From JBKHYJ01 sp046565505 (lineage in GTDB: Bacteria; Acidobacteriota; Blastocatellia; UBA7656): a stretch of 64,000 bases of DNA. The stretch is from the NCBI GenBank assembly GCA_046565505.1, contig JBKHYJ010000098.1, positions 1-64,000 of the forward strand, given 5' to 3'. Below, piece by piece: positions 8,366 through 15,837 of this stretch (position 1 is the stretch's first letter; every line of letters begins with the position of its first letter). Position numbers and translations under genes: made by a program. Under the pieces are notes generated by a model. The model was not told the DNA's origin and searched no databases. It saw only the letters and a list, made by a program, of their open reading frames with translations.

Positions 8366-10873
8366 CTAGTAGAGTAGGTAGTTCTTCCTGATGCGAGCGA
8401 AATCTGCCAGCCCGGCCTGCCACGTCCCGGCTATCTCGGCAGGCGTCTTACCTTCTTTGAGGGCCGCGAGCGCCGCGCGGCTTGCCAGCAGGCGAATGTA
8501 ATCGTCCACGTTCCAAGCATTTGGGAAGAGCCGGTTCAGTTGATAGGCGATTTCGACACCCGTAGCCACCGGACGGAACGACCCGCGGTCAGTGACTACG
8601 ATGTTCACGCCGCCGCACTCTTCATTAATAAACTTTGACGATTTCGGGGTGAATTTTACAGGCACGAACCTCACGCCCGCAAGCCCCGCCCGGTTGAGCG
8701 CGTCGCCGAGCTTCTGCCCATCGACCCACGGCGCGCCGACGACCTCGAAAGGCGTGTCGGTCCCGCGCCCAACAGAGAGGTTCGTCAGCTCGAGCAGGCC
8801 GACGCCCGGGTAAAGCAGGGCCTCTGTGAGGCTGCGCATGTTCGGCGAAGGGTTCACCCAGGTGAGCGACGCGGCGTCGAAGAAATCCGCGCGCCGCCAG
8901 CCCTCCATCTTTACCACGGCGACCTCCGCGCCTATCTTGCGCTCGGAATTAAACAGCAGCGCCAGCTCGCCCACCGTCAGCCCGTGCCGCACGGGGATGC
9001 TGTGATAAGACGTGAAAGAATATTTGGGGTCGGCCGTAAGCTCGGCGTCCGCGACGGGTCCTTCGATGTCGTAGCCGTTGATCGGGTTCGGGCGGTCGAG
9101 CACCACGAATTTGATCTTGTTTTTGGCCGCCTCCTCCATCGCGAGCCCGCACGTGGTGATGTAGGTGTAGAACCGCACGCCCACGTCTTGAACGTCGAAG
9201 ACGAGCGCGTCAATGCCCGCGAGCATCTCGGCCGTGGGCCTCCGCCTGTCCTTATCATAGAGGCTGTGGATGGGGAGGCCCGTCTTCTCGTCGCGCGAGC
9301 TGTCCACGGGCGCGTCCTCCGTCCCGCGCACGCCGTGCTCCGGGGAGAAGAGCGCGACGAGCTTCAGGTTCTTCGCCGACGCGAGCACGTCTATGGTCGA
9401 GCGCCCCGCGCGGTCGCGGCCCGTATGATTCGTAATCAGCCCCACGCGACGCCCTTCGAGCTGCCTGAACCCGTCGCGCTCTAAAACGTCGATCCCCGTG
9501 AGCACGGGGTGTAGGGGCCCGGCGGGCGGCCCGGCCCGGCTGATCGCTGCGCGCGGCGATTCGACGAACGGGGGGGCGCCCAAAAAGTCGAATATGGGGC
9601 CGTAGGGCGGGGCGATGATCGCGCCCGCGACTATCGACGCGACGAACGAGCGCAGGCGCGTCACGTCGCCCCTGCCCGCGGGGTGGACGCGGTTCGTGAG
9701 CAGCACGACGAAGGATTGACTCGCCGGGTCGAGCCACACGCTCGTGCCAGTGAACCCCGTATGCCCGAACGTGCCCACGGGGAAGAGGTCGCCGCGGTTG
9801 GACGAGAAAGAGGTGTTCACGTCCCACCCTATGCCGCGCATCTGCGAGGTCGGCAGCGAGTGCGCGCTCACCATCCGCTCGACCGTGTAAGGGGCGAGTA
9901 TTCGCGCCCCGCCGTATTCGCCTTTATTGAGGATCATCTGGCAGAAGACCGCCACGTCGTCCGCGGTTGAAAACAGGCCCGCGTGGCCCGCCACGCCGCC
10001 CATCTCATAAGAGCGCGGGTCGTGGACTTCGCCGCGCATCGGGCGGCCTTCGCGCGTCTCGGTCGGGGCGATGCGCTGCTGCGGAGTCCGGCCCGCCGGC
10101 AGGTAACCTGTATCCTTCATGCCGAGCGGCTCGAATATGTTTTCGCGCGCGAACTCGTCGAGCCGCTTGCCCGACGCGCGGCGGACGACCTCTGCCGCGA
10201 CGATGTAGCCCACGTCCGAATAAACGAACCGCGAGCCCGGCTCGTACGAGGGCTGAAGCTCGTAGATCATCTTGAGCGGGTCAACGCTCACCCCGACGTA
10301 ATCGGCGATCTCGTTGTCCGGGGGGAGCCCCGCGCGGTGCGTCATCAACTGCTCGACCGTGACCCGCTCCTTCCCGTTCCTGCCGAACTCGGGTATGTAA
10401 AGCGCGACAGGGTCGGCGAGGCTCACCTTGCCGCGCTCGACGAGTATCATTATAGAGGTGGCGGTCGCGATCACTTTCGTGAGCGACGCGAGGTCAAAGA
10501 CGGTGTCTAAGGTCATGGGCTCGCGCGCGGGCGAGGTGGCGCGGTCGCCGAAAGCTTTGCGGTAAACGACGCGCCCCTGCCGGGCGACCAGCACGGCCGC
10601 GCCCGGCGTCTCTCCACGCTCGACGGATGCGAGCACCGCTTCGTCTATCTTCGCGAGCCGACCGCTCGACATCCCTACGGATTCGGGCGCGGCCTGAGCG
10701 AGCCGGGCCGTCGCGCCATTCGCAACACGTCTTGCGTCGCGCTGCGCAGAGGGCATGGCGGCAAGATACGTGCCCGCAAAGAGCTGCGCAGGCGGAAGCG
10801 ACATGACCGCCGCGAGCGCAACTAACGATCTCATCAAGTCGAGGTTGTTTCGCTTTATGATTCTACGCATCAT
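8366..10873 (-). CDS. Beta-lactamase-like serine hydrolase fused to NamZ-type (DUF1343) exo-N-acetylmuramidase
   Basis: This two-domain exported hydrolase has 835 residues. The N-terminal half (about 65-440) is a class C beta-lactamase/penicillin-binding-like serine hydrolase with S130-L-T-K133 and a YSD in place of the usual YxN. The C-terminal half (about 460-835) is DUF1343, with GLITNHTG, FSPEHGVRG, FDVQDVGVRFYTYI and DRPNPING. NamZ of this family is known to release N-acetylmuramic acid from the non-reducing ends of wall fragments. The start is uncertain: the ATG pair at 10873 gives a basic region and a hydrophobic signal core, no candidate has a strong ribosome site, and an upstream GTG at 10969 would overlap the transporter gene but adds only Arg-rich residues. 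It is the last gene of an operon with a sugar transporter and a sugar kinase, which fits wall amino-sugar scavenging. Confidence 0.85.
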   Translation of the reverse strand: MMRRIIKRNNLDLMRSLVALAAVMSLPPAQLFAGTYLAAMPSAQRDARRVANGATARLAQAAPESVGMSSGRLAKIDEAVLASVERGETPGAAVLVARQGRVVYRKAFGDRATSPAREPMTLDTVFDLASLTKVIATATSIMILVERGKVSLADPVALYIPEFGRNGKERVTVEQLMTHRAGLPPDNEIADYVGVSVDPLKMIYELQPSYEPGSRFVYSDVGYIVAAEVVRRASGKRLDEFARENIFEPLGMKDTGYLPAGRTPQQRIAPTETREGRPMRGEVHDPRSYEMGGVAGHAGLFSTADDVAVFCQMILNKGEYGGARILAPYTVERMVSAHSLPTSQMRGIGWDVNTSFSSNRGDLFPVGTFGHTGFTGTSVWLDPASQSFVVLLTNRVHPAGRGDVTRLRSFVASIVAGAIIAPPYGPIFDFLGAPPFVESPRAAISRAGPPAGPLHPVLTGIDVLERDGFRQLEGRRVGLITNHTGRDRAGRSTIDVLASAKNLKLVALFSPEHGVRGTEDAPVDSSRDEKTGLPIHSLYDKDRRRPTAEMLAGIDALVFDVQDVGVRFYTYITTCGLAMEEAAKNKIKFVVLDRPNPINGYDIEGPVADAELTADPKYSFTSYHSIPVRHGLTVGELALLFNSERKIGAEVAVVKMEGWRRADFFDAASLTWVNPSPNMRSLTEALLYPGVGLLELTNLSVGRGTDTPFEVVGAPWVDGQKLGDALNRAGLAGVRFVPVKFTPKSSKFINEECGGVNIVVTDRGSFRPVATGVEIAYQLNRLFPNAWNVDDYIRLLASRAALAALKEGKTPAEIAGTWQAGLADFARIRKNYLLY

Positions 10874-10934
10874 AGCAGACGCCCTGCGCCCCGTGGGGCG
10901 CGCAAACGAGGCCGCGGCCTCTCCAGCCCTGGGT

Positions 10935-12410
10935 TCAATCGGCCCCCTGCCGCGAGGCGACGGGCGCACGCTCTAACAGGAGGCTCGCGCAATAGCCCAC
11001 GGCGAACGTGACGCCCGAGCCTATCAATACATACCACTGCCACGATACGCTCAGCCGCAGCCACACGAAGACCATCAACGCGATGCCGGCGATGACGCCG
11101 GCCAGCGCCCCGGATTGCCCGACGCGGCGCGTCAGCGTGCCCAGAAAGAACAGGCCCAGTATGGGGCCATTGGTGAACGAGGCTATCGACAGCACGGTGT
11201 CAACGATGCGCCTGTCCTTCCCGATCACGTACAGCGCGGCGGCTATCTGTACAGCGCCCCAGACGGCCGTCATCACGTGCGAAACTCGCATGTAATGGGC
11301 CTCAGGGCGGCCGGGCGCTATTAGCGGCTGGTAGAAATCCGTCAGCGATGTCGAGGCCAGCGCGTTTAGCGACGAAGACATGGCCGCCGCCAGCATGGCG
11401 GCAATGACCAGGCCTATGACGCCGGTGGGGAGCTCGTTGACGATGAAGTGTGAGAATATGCGGTCGGGGCTTATGTCGGCCGGCAGCGCCGGGTACTGGT
11501 GGTAGAACACGAACAACATTACGCCGATCATCAAGAACATCACGAACTGGAAAAAAACTACCGCGCCGCTCGTCAAAAGCGCCAGCGACGCCTGGCGCGC
11601 GTTCTTGCCGCACAGGTAGCGCTGCACCATGTACTGGTCGGTCCCGTGCGTGGAGGTCGTCAGGAACGCCCCGCCGATCACCCCCGCCCAGAATGTGTAG
11701 CTGCGCGCTATGTCCGCGGAGAAATCGAGCAGCCGGAATTTGCCGAAAGCAGCGCCCATCGCCATGACCTCGCCCCACCCGCCTTGTATGCGTTCGAGCA
11801 GTATCAACCCGGCCACCACCGCGCCGAATATATAAATGAATAGCTGAATGACCTCTATCCAGATGACGGCCGTTATGCCGCCCAGGTATGTGAATATAAT
11901 CATCACCACGCCGATGATTAAAATGGATTTCCAATCCGCCCACCCCGTCAGCACCGCGAGCGGGATCGCCGTCGCGTAAATGCGGACGCCGTCTGAGAGC
12001 GAGCGCGTCAGTATGAACAGCGAGGCCGCAACGCGCTTCACGCGCCCGCCGAACCTGGTGTCGAGGATTTGATAAACGGTGAAAAGCTCGCCGCGAAAGT
12101 ACAGCGGGATGAAGAGCGCCACTATGATGAAGCGCCCGACGAGGTAGCCGACGACCAGTTGCAGAAAAGTGAAATTGCCACCCTCCCCCCTAGCGTTGGC
12201 GGCGTACGCGAAGGCGGGCACGCTGATGAACGTGACGACCGAGGTCTCCGTCGCGACGATAGAGGCGGCGAGCGCCCACCAGGGCACGTCATGGTCCGAG
12301 AGGAAATAATCGCGGAGGTTTTTTTGCCTGCGGCTGAAGAACCAGCCGAGCAGCACGACCCCCGCCAGGTACGCAACGATGATTATCAGGTCGAGCGCAT
12401 GAAGTTGCAT
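10935..12410 (-). CDS. Sodium:solute symporter (SSS/SLC5 family)
   Basis: This 491-residue inner-membrane protein has about 13 hydrophobic segments. The first two are LDLIIIVAYLAGVVLLGWFF and the region around WWALAASIVATETSVVTFIS, the latter holding the Ser/Thr-rich stretch typical of sodium binding in this family. The DYFLSDHDVPWW segment between helices is the usual family signature. It lies between a BadF/BadG-type sugar kinase and a NamZ-type muramidase on one strand, so an N-acetylated amino sugar (MurNAc or GlcNAc) is the likeliest substrate. The substrate is inferred from neighbours only. The ribosome site before the ATG is weak. Confidence 0.88.
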   Translation of the reverse strand: MQLHALDLIIIVAYLAGVVLLGWFFSRRQKNLRDYFLSDHDVPWWALAASIVATETSVVTFISVPAFAYAANARGEGGNFTFLQLVVGYLVGRFIIVALFIPLYFRGELFTVYQILDTRFGGRVKRVAASLFILTRSLSDGVRIYATAIPLAVLTGWADWKSILIIGVVMIIFTYLGGITAVIWIEVIQLFIYIFGAVVAGLILLERIQGGWGEVMAMGAAFGKFRLLDFSADIARSYTFWAGVIGGAFLTTSTHGTDQYMVQRYLCGKNARQASLALLTSGAVVFFQFVMFLMIGVMLFVFYHQYPALPADISPDRIFSHFIVNELPTGVIGLVIAAMLAAAMSSSLNALASTSLTDFYQPLIAPGRPEAHYMRVSHVMTAVWGAVQIAAALYVIGKDRRIVDTVLSIASFTNGPILGLFFLGTLTRRVGQSGALAGVIAGIALMVFVWLRLSVSWQWYVLIGSGVTFAVGYCASLLLERAPVASRQGAD

Positions 12411-12506
12411 AGGTAGATGTCAGCTATTAGGGGCCGCCCGCGGCGTAAGCCGTCCGGGGTTGGCCCGCGCGCGGGCCGCGGCCTCGTGCCTGCATAGACG
12501 AGCGGC

Positions 12507-12572
12507 GTCAGACGCCCGCGGCGGCCGCCGGGGGCGAGCGGTAATACTAACATCTGACATCGGGCGTCTGAC
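12507..12572. repeat. 12-bp inverted repeat at the kinase 3' end
   Basis: GTCAGACGCCCG (12507-12518) and CGGGCGTCTGAC (12561-12572) are exact reverse complements 42 bases apart. The right arm lies inside the last codons of the sugar kinase, the left arm in the 136-base gap before the transporter. It could act as an attenuator or RNA-stability hairpin within the operon. Confidence 0.4.
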
Positions 12573-13575
12573 ACCTCTTCCGAGCGAGCTTGACCGCCCC
12601 GATGGCCGGCGGGTACAGCGGCGGGCCTATCTCGGCCGCGCGGGCTTCGCGCAACACCGCTTCGCGCAAGGGCGCGAGGACCAATTCACCTGATTTGAAG
12701 ACGCTGCCGACGCAGGCGACACGGAATGAGTGTGACTGTAGCGCGAGCCTCTTGACGACAGACAGCACGAGCTCGCCGAGGTCGCGTCCCGCGCCCGCCA
12801 GTATCTCGCGCGCGACTCCGTCCCCGCCGCGCGCCGCGTCCGCGACAATCTCCGCCAGCGACGCTATCTCGACCGCCTCCGAGTCGCTGTTGTAGATGAC
12901 TCCCGGCAGGTCGGCGGCGCTCGATATGCGAAGCTTGTCCAGGATCAGCCCGCTCAGGGAGGTCGCCGGCGAGCGGCCATCGAACGATGATATGACGGCC
13001 TTCAAGGCCCGGCGCGCTATGTCGTAGCCGGAGCCTTCGTCGCTGATGGTCGGCCCCCAGCCGCCCGACCGCGCCTGCTCGCCCGCCTCGTTCAGGCCCA
13101 TCGCGATAGAGCCCGTGCCCGCGATAAGCACTACCCCGGCCCTGCCGTCGAGCGCCCCTTCGAGCGCGGCGCGCGCGTCCGTCACAAGCTCCAGCGCGCC
13201 GAGCCCTAGCGCCTGGTCGAGCGCGTCTTTCATCGTGTGGTAATGGATGGGGTGGTTGACGCCCGCGATGGCGGCGCAGGCCGACGTGACCTGCCGAAGC
13301 CTGACGCGCGCGCTGGCGCAGGCGTCCGCGACGGCCTGCTCTATATGCGACACGGCTTCTTCGAGCCCGACGCGCAGTGGGTTTGACGCGCCGCTTGAGC
13401 CTTCGCCGACCACGCGGCACGCGGCGTCTGTGATGACCGCATGCGTTTTCGTGCCCCCGCCGTCTATGCCCAGGAAGTACGTTTCTCGCGAAGATGGCAG
13501 CGCTTTGATGTTGAGTGATACGGGCGCATTGGTCGCATGCGCTTCTGTCGTGGGGCTGGTGAAAATCTTTGACAT
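12547..13575 (-). CDS. BadF/BadG/BcrA/BcrD-type amino-sugar kinase (GlcNAc/MurNAc kinase-like)
   Basis: This 342-residue cytoplasmic sugar kinase has the ASKHA actin-like fold. Phosphate loop 1 is D38-GGGTKT44 and phosphate loop 2 is IAGTGSIAMG. GGWGPTISDEGSGYDIARRAL is the segment characteristic of N-acetylglucosamine kinases and the related MurK enzymes. It would phosphorylate a free amino sugar after import. It is the first gene of a three-gene operon with an SSS transporter and a NamZ fusion, and a good promoter lies about 210 bases upstream. GlcNAc and MurNAc kinases of this superfamily cannot be separated by eye; the NamZ partner favours MurNAc or both. The first 30 residues (Ser/Thr/Ala-rich) are not part of the fold, so a later start is possible. 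Confidence 0.85.
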   Translation of the reverse strand: MSKIFTSPTTEAHATNAPVSLNIKALPSSRETYFLGIDGGGTKTHAVITDAACRVVGEGSSGASNPLRVGLEEAVSHIEQAVADACASARVRLRQVTSACAAIAGVNHPIHYHTMKDALDQALGLGALELVTDARAALEGALDGRAGVVLIAGTGSIAMGLNEAGEQARSGGWGPTISDEGSGYDIARRALKAVISSFDGRSPATSLSGLILDKLRISSAADLPGVIYNSDSEAVEIASLAEIVADAARGGDGVAREILAGAGRDLGELVLSVVKRLALQSHSFRVACVGSVFKSGELVLAPLREAVLREARAAEIGPPLYPPAIGAVKLARKRCQTPDVRC

Positions 13576-13781
13576 AAATCTACTTCTTACGGGGCCGAGC
13601 CACAGGGCCGCCGCCCCTGCCGATCAACGAGGCAACTCCTTCATACATCTGATGAGGCCGCCCGCGCCCGATGAAGAGGCGCGCCCGGATTCATAGTCAT
13701 AAATATCATCCGGCATGAAGGGAGCCTGGTGTTGTCGCGCGTGCATGATCATTGTTATCACTGTAAGGAGCCTTGGTTAAA

Positions 13782-13810
13782 TTTATAAGTGATGGCCGAT
13801 GGCTTGTAAA
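13782..13810 (-). promoter_or_regulatory. Promoter of the amino-sugar operon
   Basis: Read on the minus strand, TTTACA (13805-13810) and TATAAA (13782-13787) are separated by exactly 17 bases. They lie about 207 bases upstream of the kinase start in an AT-rich island. The long leader leaves room for regulation, but no operator was identified. Confidence 0.5.
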
Positions 13811-13873
13811 ACGAATTGTTTTTATGGTTATGATAACGAAATCTTTTGCACGCGTTCTGCTCTAATCCTTTAG

Positions 13874-14015
13874 CTCGACGAATGGCCGGAAGGCAGAGAC
13901 TTGAATGACCGCGATAAGGCTGAAATCCTGTGGGGTCTAATCAGGCAGAAAGGTAAGGAGGGGACGGGGCGTGTTAGAGATGATCCGCGACTCGCTCAAA
14001 GGCAAGAAGGCGTGA
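13874..14015 (+). pseudogene. Possible decayed coding remnant
   Basis: Within the 449-base gap 13576-14024, one plus frame reads LDEWPEGRDLNDRDKAEILW and onward with no start codon. A second frame then gives VLEMIRDSLKGKKA and a stop at 14013. The coding-like composition and the frame change suggest the tail of a small lost gene. No family was recognised. The rest of the gap is AT-rich and holds only the kinase promoter. Confidence 0.25.
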
Positions 14016-14024
14016 GGTTAGTAA

Positions 14025-15248
14025 TTACTTCTTAGGTAGCCTGCGCTCGAACTGCCGCCGCCAGTCCAATTCGGTTATATTGCACACCCTGCTGTACTCA
14101 AACACCTTGCGTATCATGTTGTCCAGGATGTTGTTTCGCCTCTCGCCGTCTTCACAGTCACGCAGTGCGGACATCACCCCCGCAAGCTCGCCCGGCTCGA
14201 CGAGGTGCGCCCAACTGAGCATTAAGTCGCCGAGCACCTTTTCATCTTCCAGGTCGATAACCTTGGCTGCCGGGCCGCCCTTTACCAGCCCCAGCATGAA
14301 GATGAATTTATTGTACTCGCTCTCGGATAAGAGTTCCGTCCTGACTGCTGTTAGAATGAACTCTCTCTTGTCGGCCGAAGTCATGTCGCCGAGCTTATGC
14401 GGGTTGAGGGGCTTCGGCCGCTTCGGCTCGGGCGCCTCTTTGAGACGCGGGGGAGACACGGCTCTATCGGGTTTGGTTATTCTAGATTCTTTGCCGGCGG
14501 GGCGGGCTTTTATTGCTTCAATCCCGGCGGGCTTGCGTTCGATTGAGGGGGCCGTGATAAAGGAATGGTCCGGCCCTCTCAACTCTCGCGCCGTCTCTTG
14601 CCACTCCGGGTACGCGAAGGCGAACGGCGATGCGACGACGAGCTTGCTGACTTTGCGTGCCTCGTCTTTGCGCTTCGCTTCGGAGAGCTGGGCCGCGTAA
14701 GAGTTCAACACGTCGTAGCACACTAGGGGCTCGGCATACCGCAGCATTGGTATGAGGCCCTCTAAGTCTTTTAAGGCCGAGTTATGAAATCCTTCTTGCG
14801 CTTTCAGGACCGCGATGGCCCTTGATACGTGGATGTACTCGGAGGCGGTGGGAAAGGATTTTAAGGCTTCGAGGTAGAAGTACATTGCCGCGTCAGGCCG
14901 CCCATTAATGATCTCAAAGGCGGCCTTTGTTGATAAGGCCTTAGTTTTATACGTCTGCGTAGAATCAATGATGCCCTCTAAAGTTACAGTATCGTATTTG
15001 GATTCCCTCAGATCGCACCATACTAAATAATATTGGGCGATCAGCTGATGTTCCCTTATCGGAAGGCTGAGCAGCAGGCTTGAAAGCTCCCTTACTTGAT
15101 CGACCTGTCGGAAAGCGTGAGCAATTTTGATCCGCTCGATAATACGGTTTCCCAGCATGTCGTAACTGGCTATCCCCTTGAATAACTGTTGGTACAATCG
15201 CGGCAGGGAGGAACCGATGAAAAGATTCTTATCCGTATCTTTGCTCAT
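14025..15248 (-). CDS. Unknown protein with helical-repeat (TPR-like) N-terminal half
   Basis: No family was recognised. From the ATG at 15248 the protein has 407 residues. Its N-terminal two thirds are helical and repeat-like (segments such as AAMYFYLEALKSFPTASEYI and GFHNSALKDLEGLIPML fit TPR helices). A basic, Pro-rich linker follows (about 245-300, KPAGIEAIKARPAGKESR...), then a compact alpha-helical C-terminal domain. There is no signal peptide, so it is probably cytoplasmic. The start is uncertain: the reading frame extends to 15347, an alternative ATG at 15257 lies next to AAAGGAT, and the ATG at 15158 would avoid overlap. With the start at 15248 its first 11 codons overlap the 5' end of the divergent small exported gene at 15217. 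Similar unknown proteins seem to occur in related Acidobacteriota (from memory). Confidence 0.7.
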   Translation of the reverse strand: MSKDTDKNLFIGSSLPRLYQQLFKGIASYDMLGNRIIERIKIAHAFRQVDQVRELSSLLLSLPIREHQLIAQYYLVWCDLRESKYDTVTLEGIIDSTQTYKTKALSTKAAFEIINGRPDAAMYFYLEALKSFPTASEYIHVSRAIAVLKAQEGFHNSALKDLEGLIPMLRYAEPLVCYDVLNSYAAQLSEAKRKDEARKVSKLVVASPFAFAYPEWQETARELRGPDHSFITAPSIERKPAGIEAIKARPAGKESRITKPDRAVSPPRLKEAPEPKRPKPLNPHKLGDMTSADKREFILTAVRTELLSESEYNKFIFMLGLVKGGPAAKVIDLEDEKVLGDLMLSWAHLVEPGELAGVMSALRDCEDGERRNNILDNMIRKVFEYSRVCNITELDWRRQFERRLPKK

Positions 15249-15450
15249 GCTATGCATATCCTTTCCGGCTTTAGCCGGGCATACGCTGGTTGGCGGCACA
15301 TATTGTGAACCATGCGATAACGTGCAATGCATCTGTGACGGACACAATGCGCCTAGAATTAACTCGACTCAAGATGACCCCCCTAATCTTGGCTCTGAAG
15401 TGTTGCTGAGCTTGCTTGTCCTGCTGATGCTGCTTAGATACAAAGCCTAA
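15217..15450 (+). CDS. Small exported Cys-rich protein with C-terminal membrane tail
   Basis: This 77-residue protein is preceded by a strong ribosome site (GGGAGG, five bases before the ATG). It has a signal peptide (MKRFLSVSLLMLCISFPALA|G) and a short Cys-rich loop (Y-C-E-P-C-D-N-V-Q-C-I-C-D, four cysteines). A polar linker and a hydrophobic C-terminal helix (EVLLSLLVLLMLLRYKA) ending in basic residues follow. The layout resembles small PEP-CTERM/sortase-like sorting tails but lacks a recognisable sorting motif. The cysteines may form disulfides or bind a metal. Its 5' end overlaps the divergent unknown gene on the minus strand, so the two may share a control region. Function unknown. Confidence 0.65.
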   Translation: MKRFLSVSLLMLCISFPALAGHTLVGGTYCEPCDNVQCICDGHNAPRINSTQDDPPNLGSEVLLSLLVLLMLLRYKA

Positions 15451-15728
15451 GCATTGAGTGACAACTTGACTGCTTATCATCGCCCTCGTAGCGACTCGGT
15501 ATCCGTCTGCGCGATTGTAGCTCAAGACACACGGAAGTCAAACGAAAAGTGGGACCTCCGGCGGGGTTTAGGCGGAGTAAGAAGTGAGTTCATAATAGCG
15601 CATTTTGATTGCACCCGCGCCCTTGCTCCGGCCTGATATCTCCCCGAGCTTGAGGCGATGACATTTAATCTCATCCTGCTCTGTGTTAGGCTCTTGGCAA
15701 ATGCTGTTTTATCCAGGGCATCATTGTG

Positions 15729-15764
15729 CGTAATAAAAGGCGTGTTTAATCGCCCTTTATTACG
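15729..15764. repeat. AT-rich hairpin upstream of the large unknown gene
   Basis: CGTAATAAAAGGCG (15729-15742) pairs with CGCCCTTTATTACG (15751-15764) over 14 bp with one mismatch and an 8-base loop. It lies about 75 bases before the chosen start at 15838, in what may be a leader RNA. No T-run follows, so it is not a classic terminator. Confidence 0.45.
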
Positions 15765-15837
15765 CCTGCTTCAGCGCGGGCCGGGCGTTACTTATGATGA
15801 AACGAAGCGGACACCGCGCAGTATAAAGGAGAAGAAT

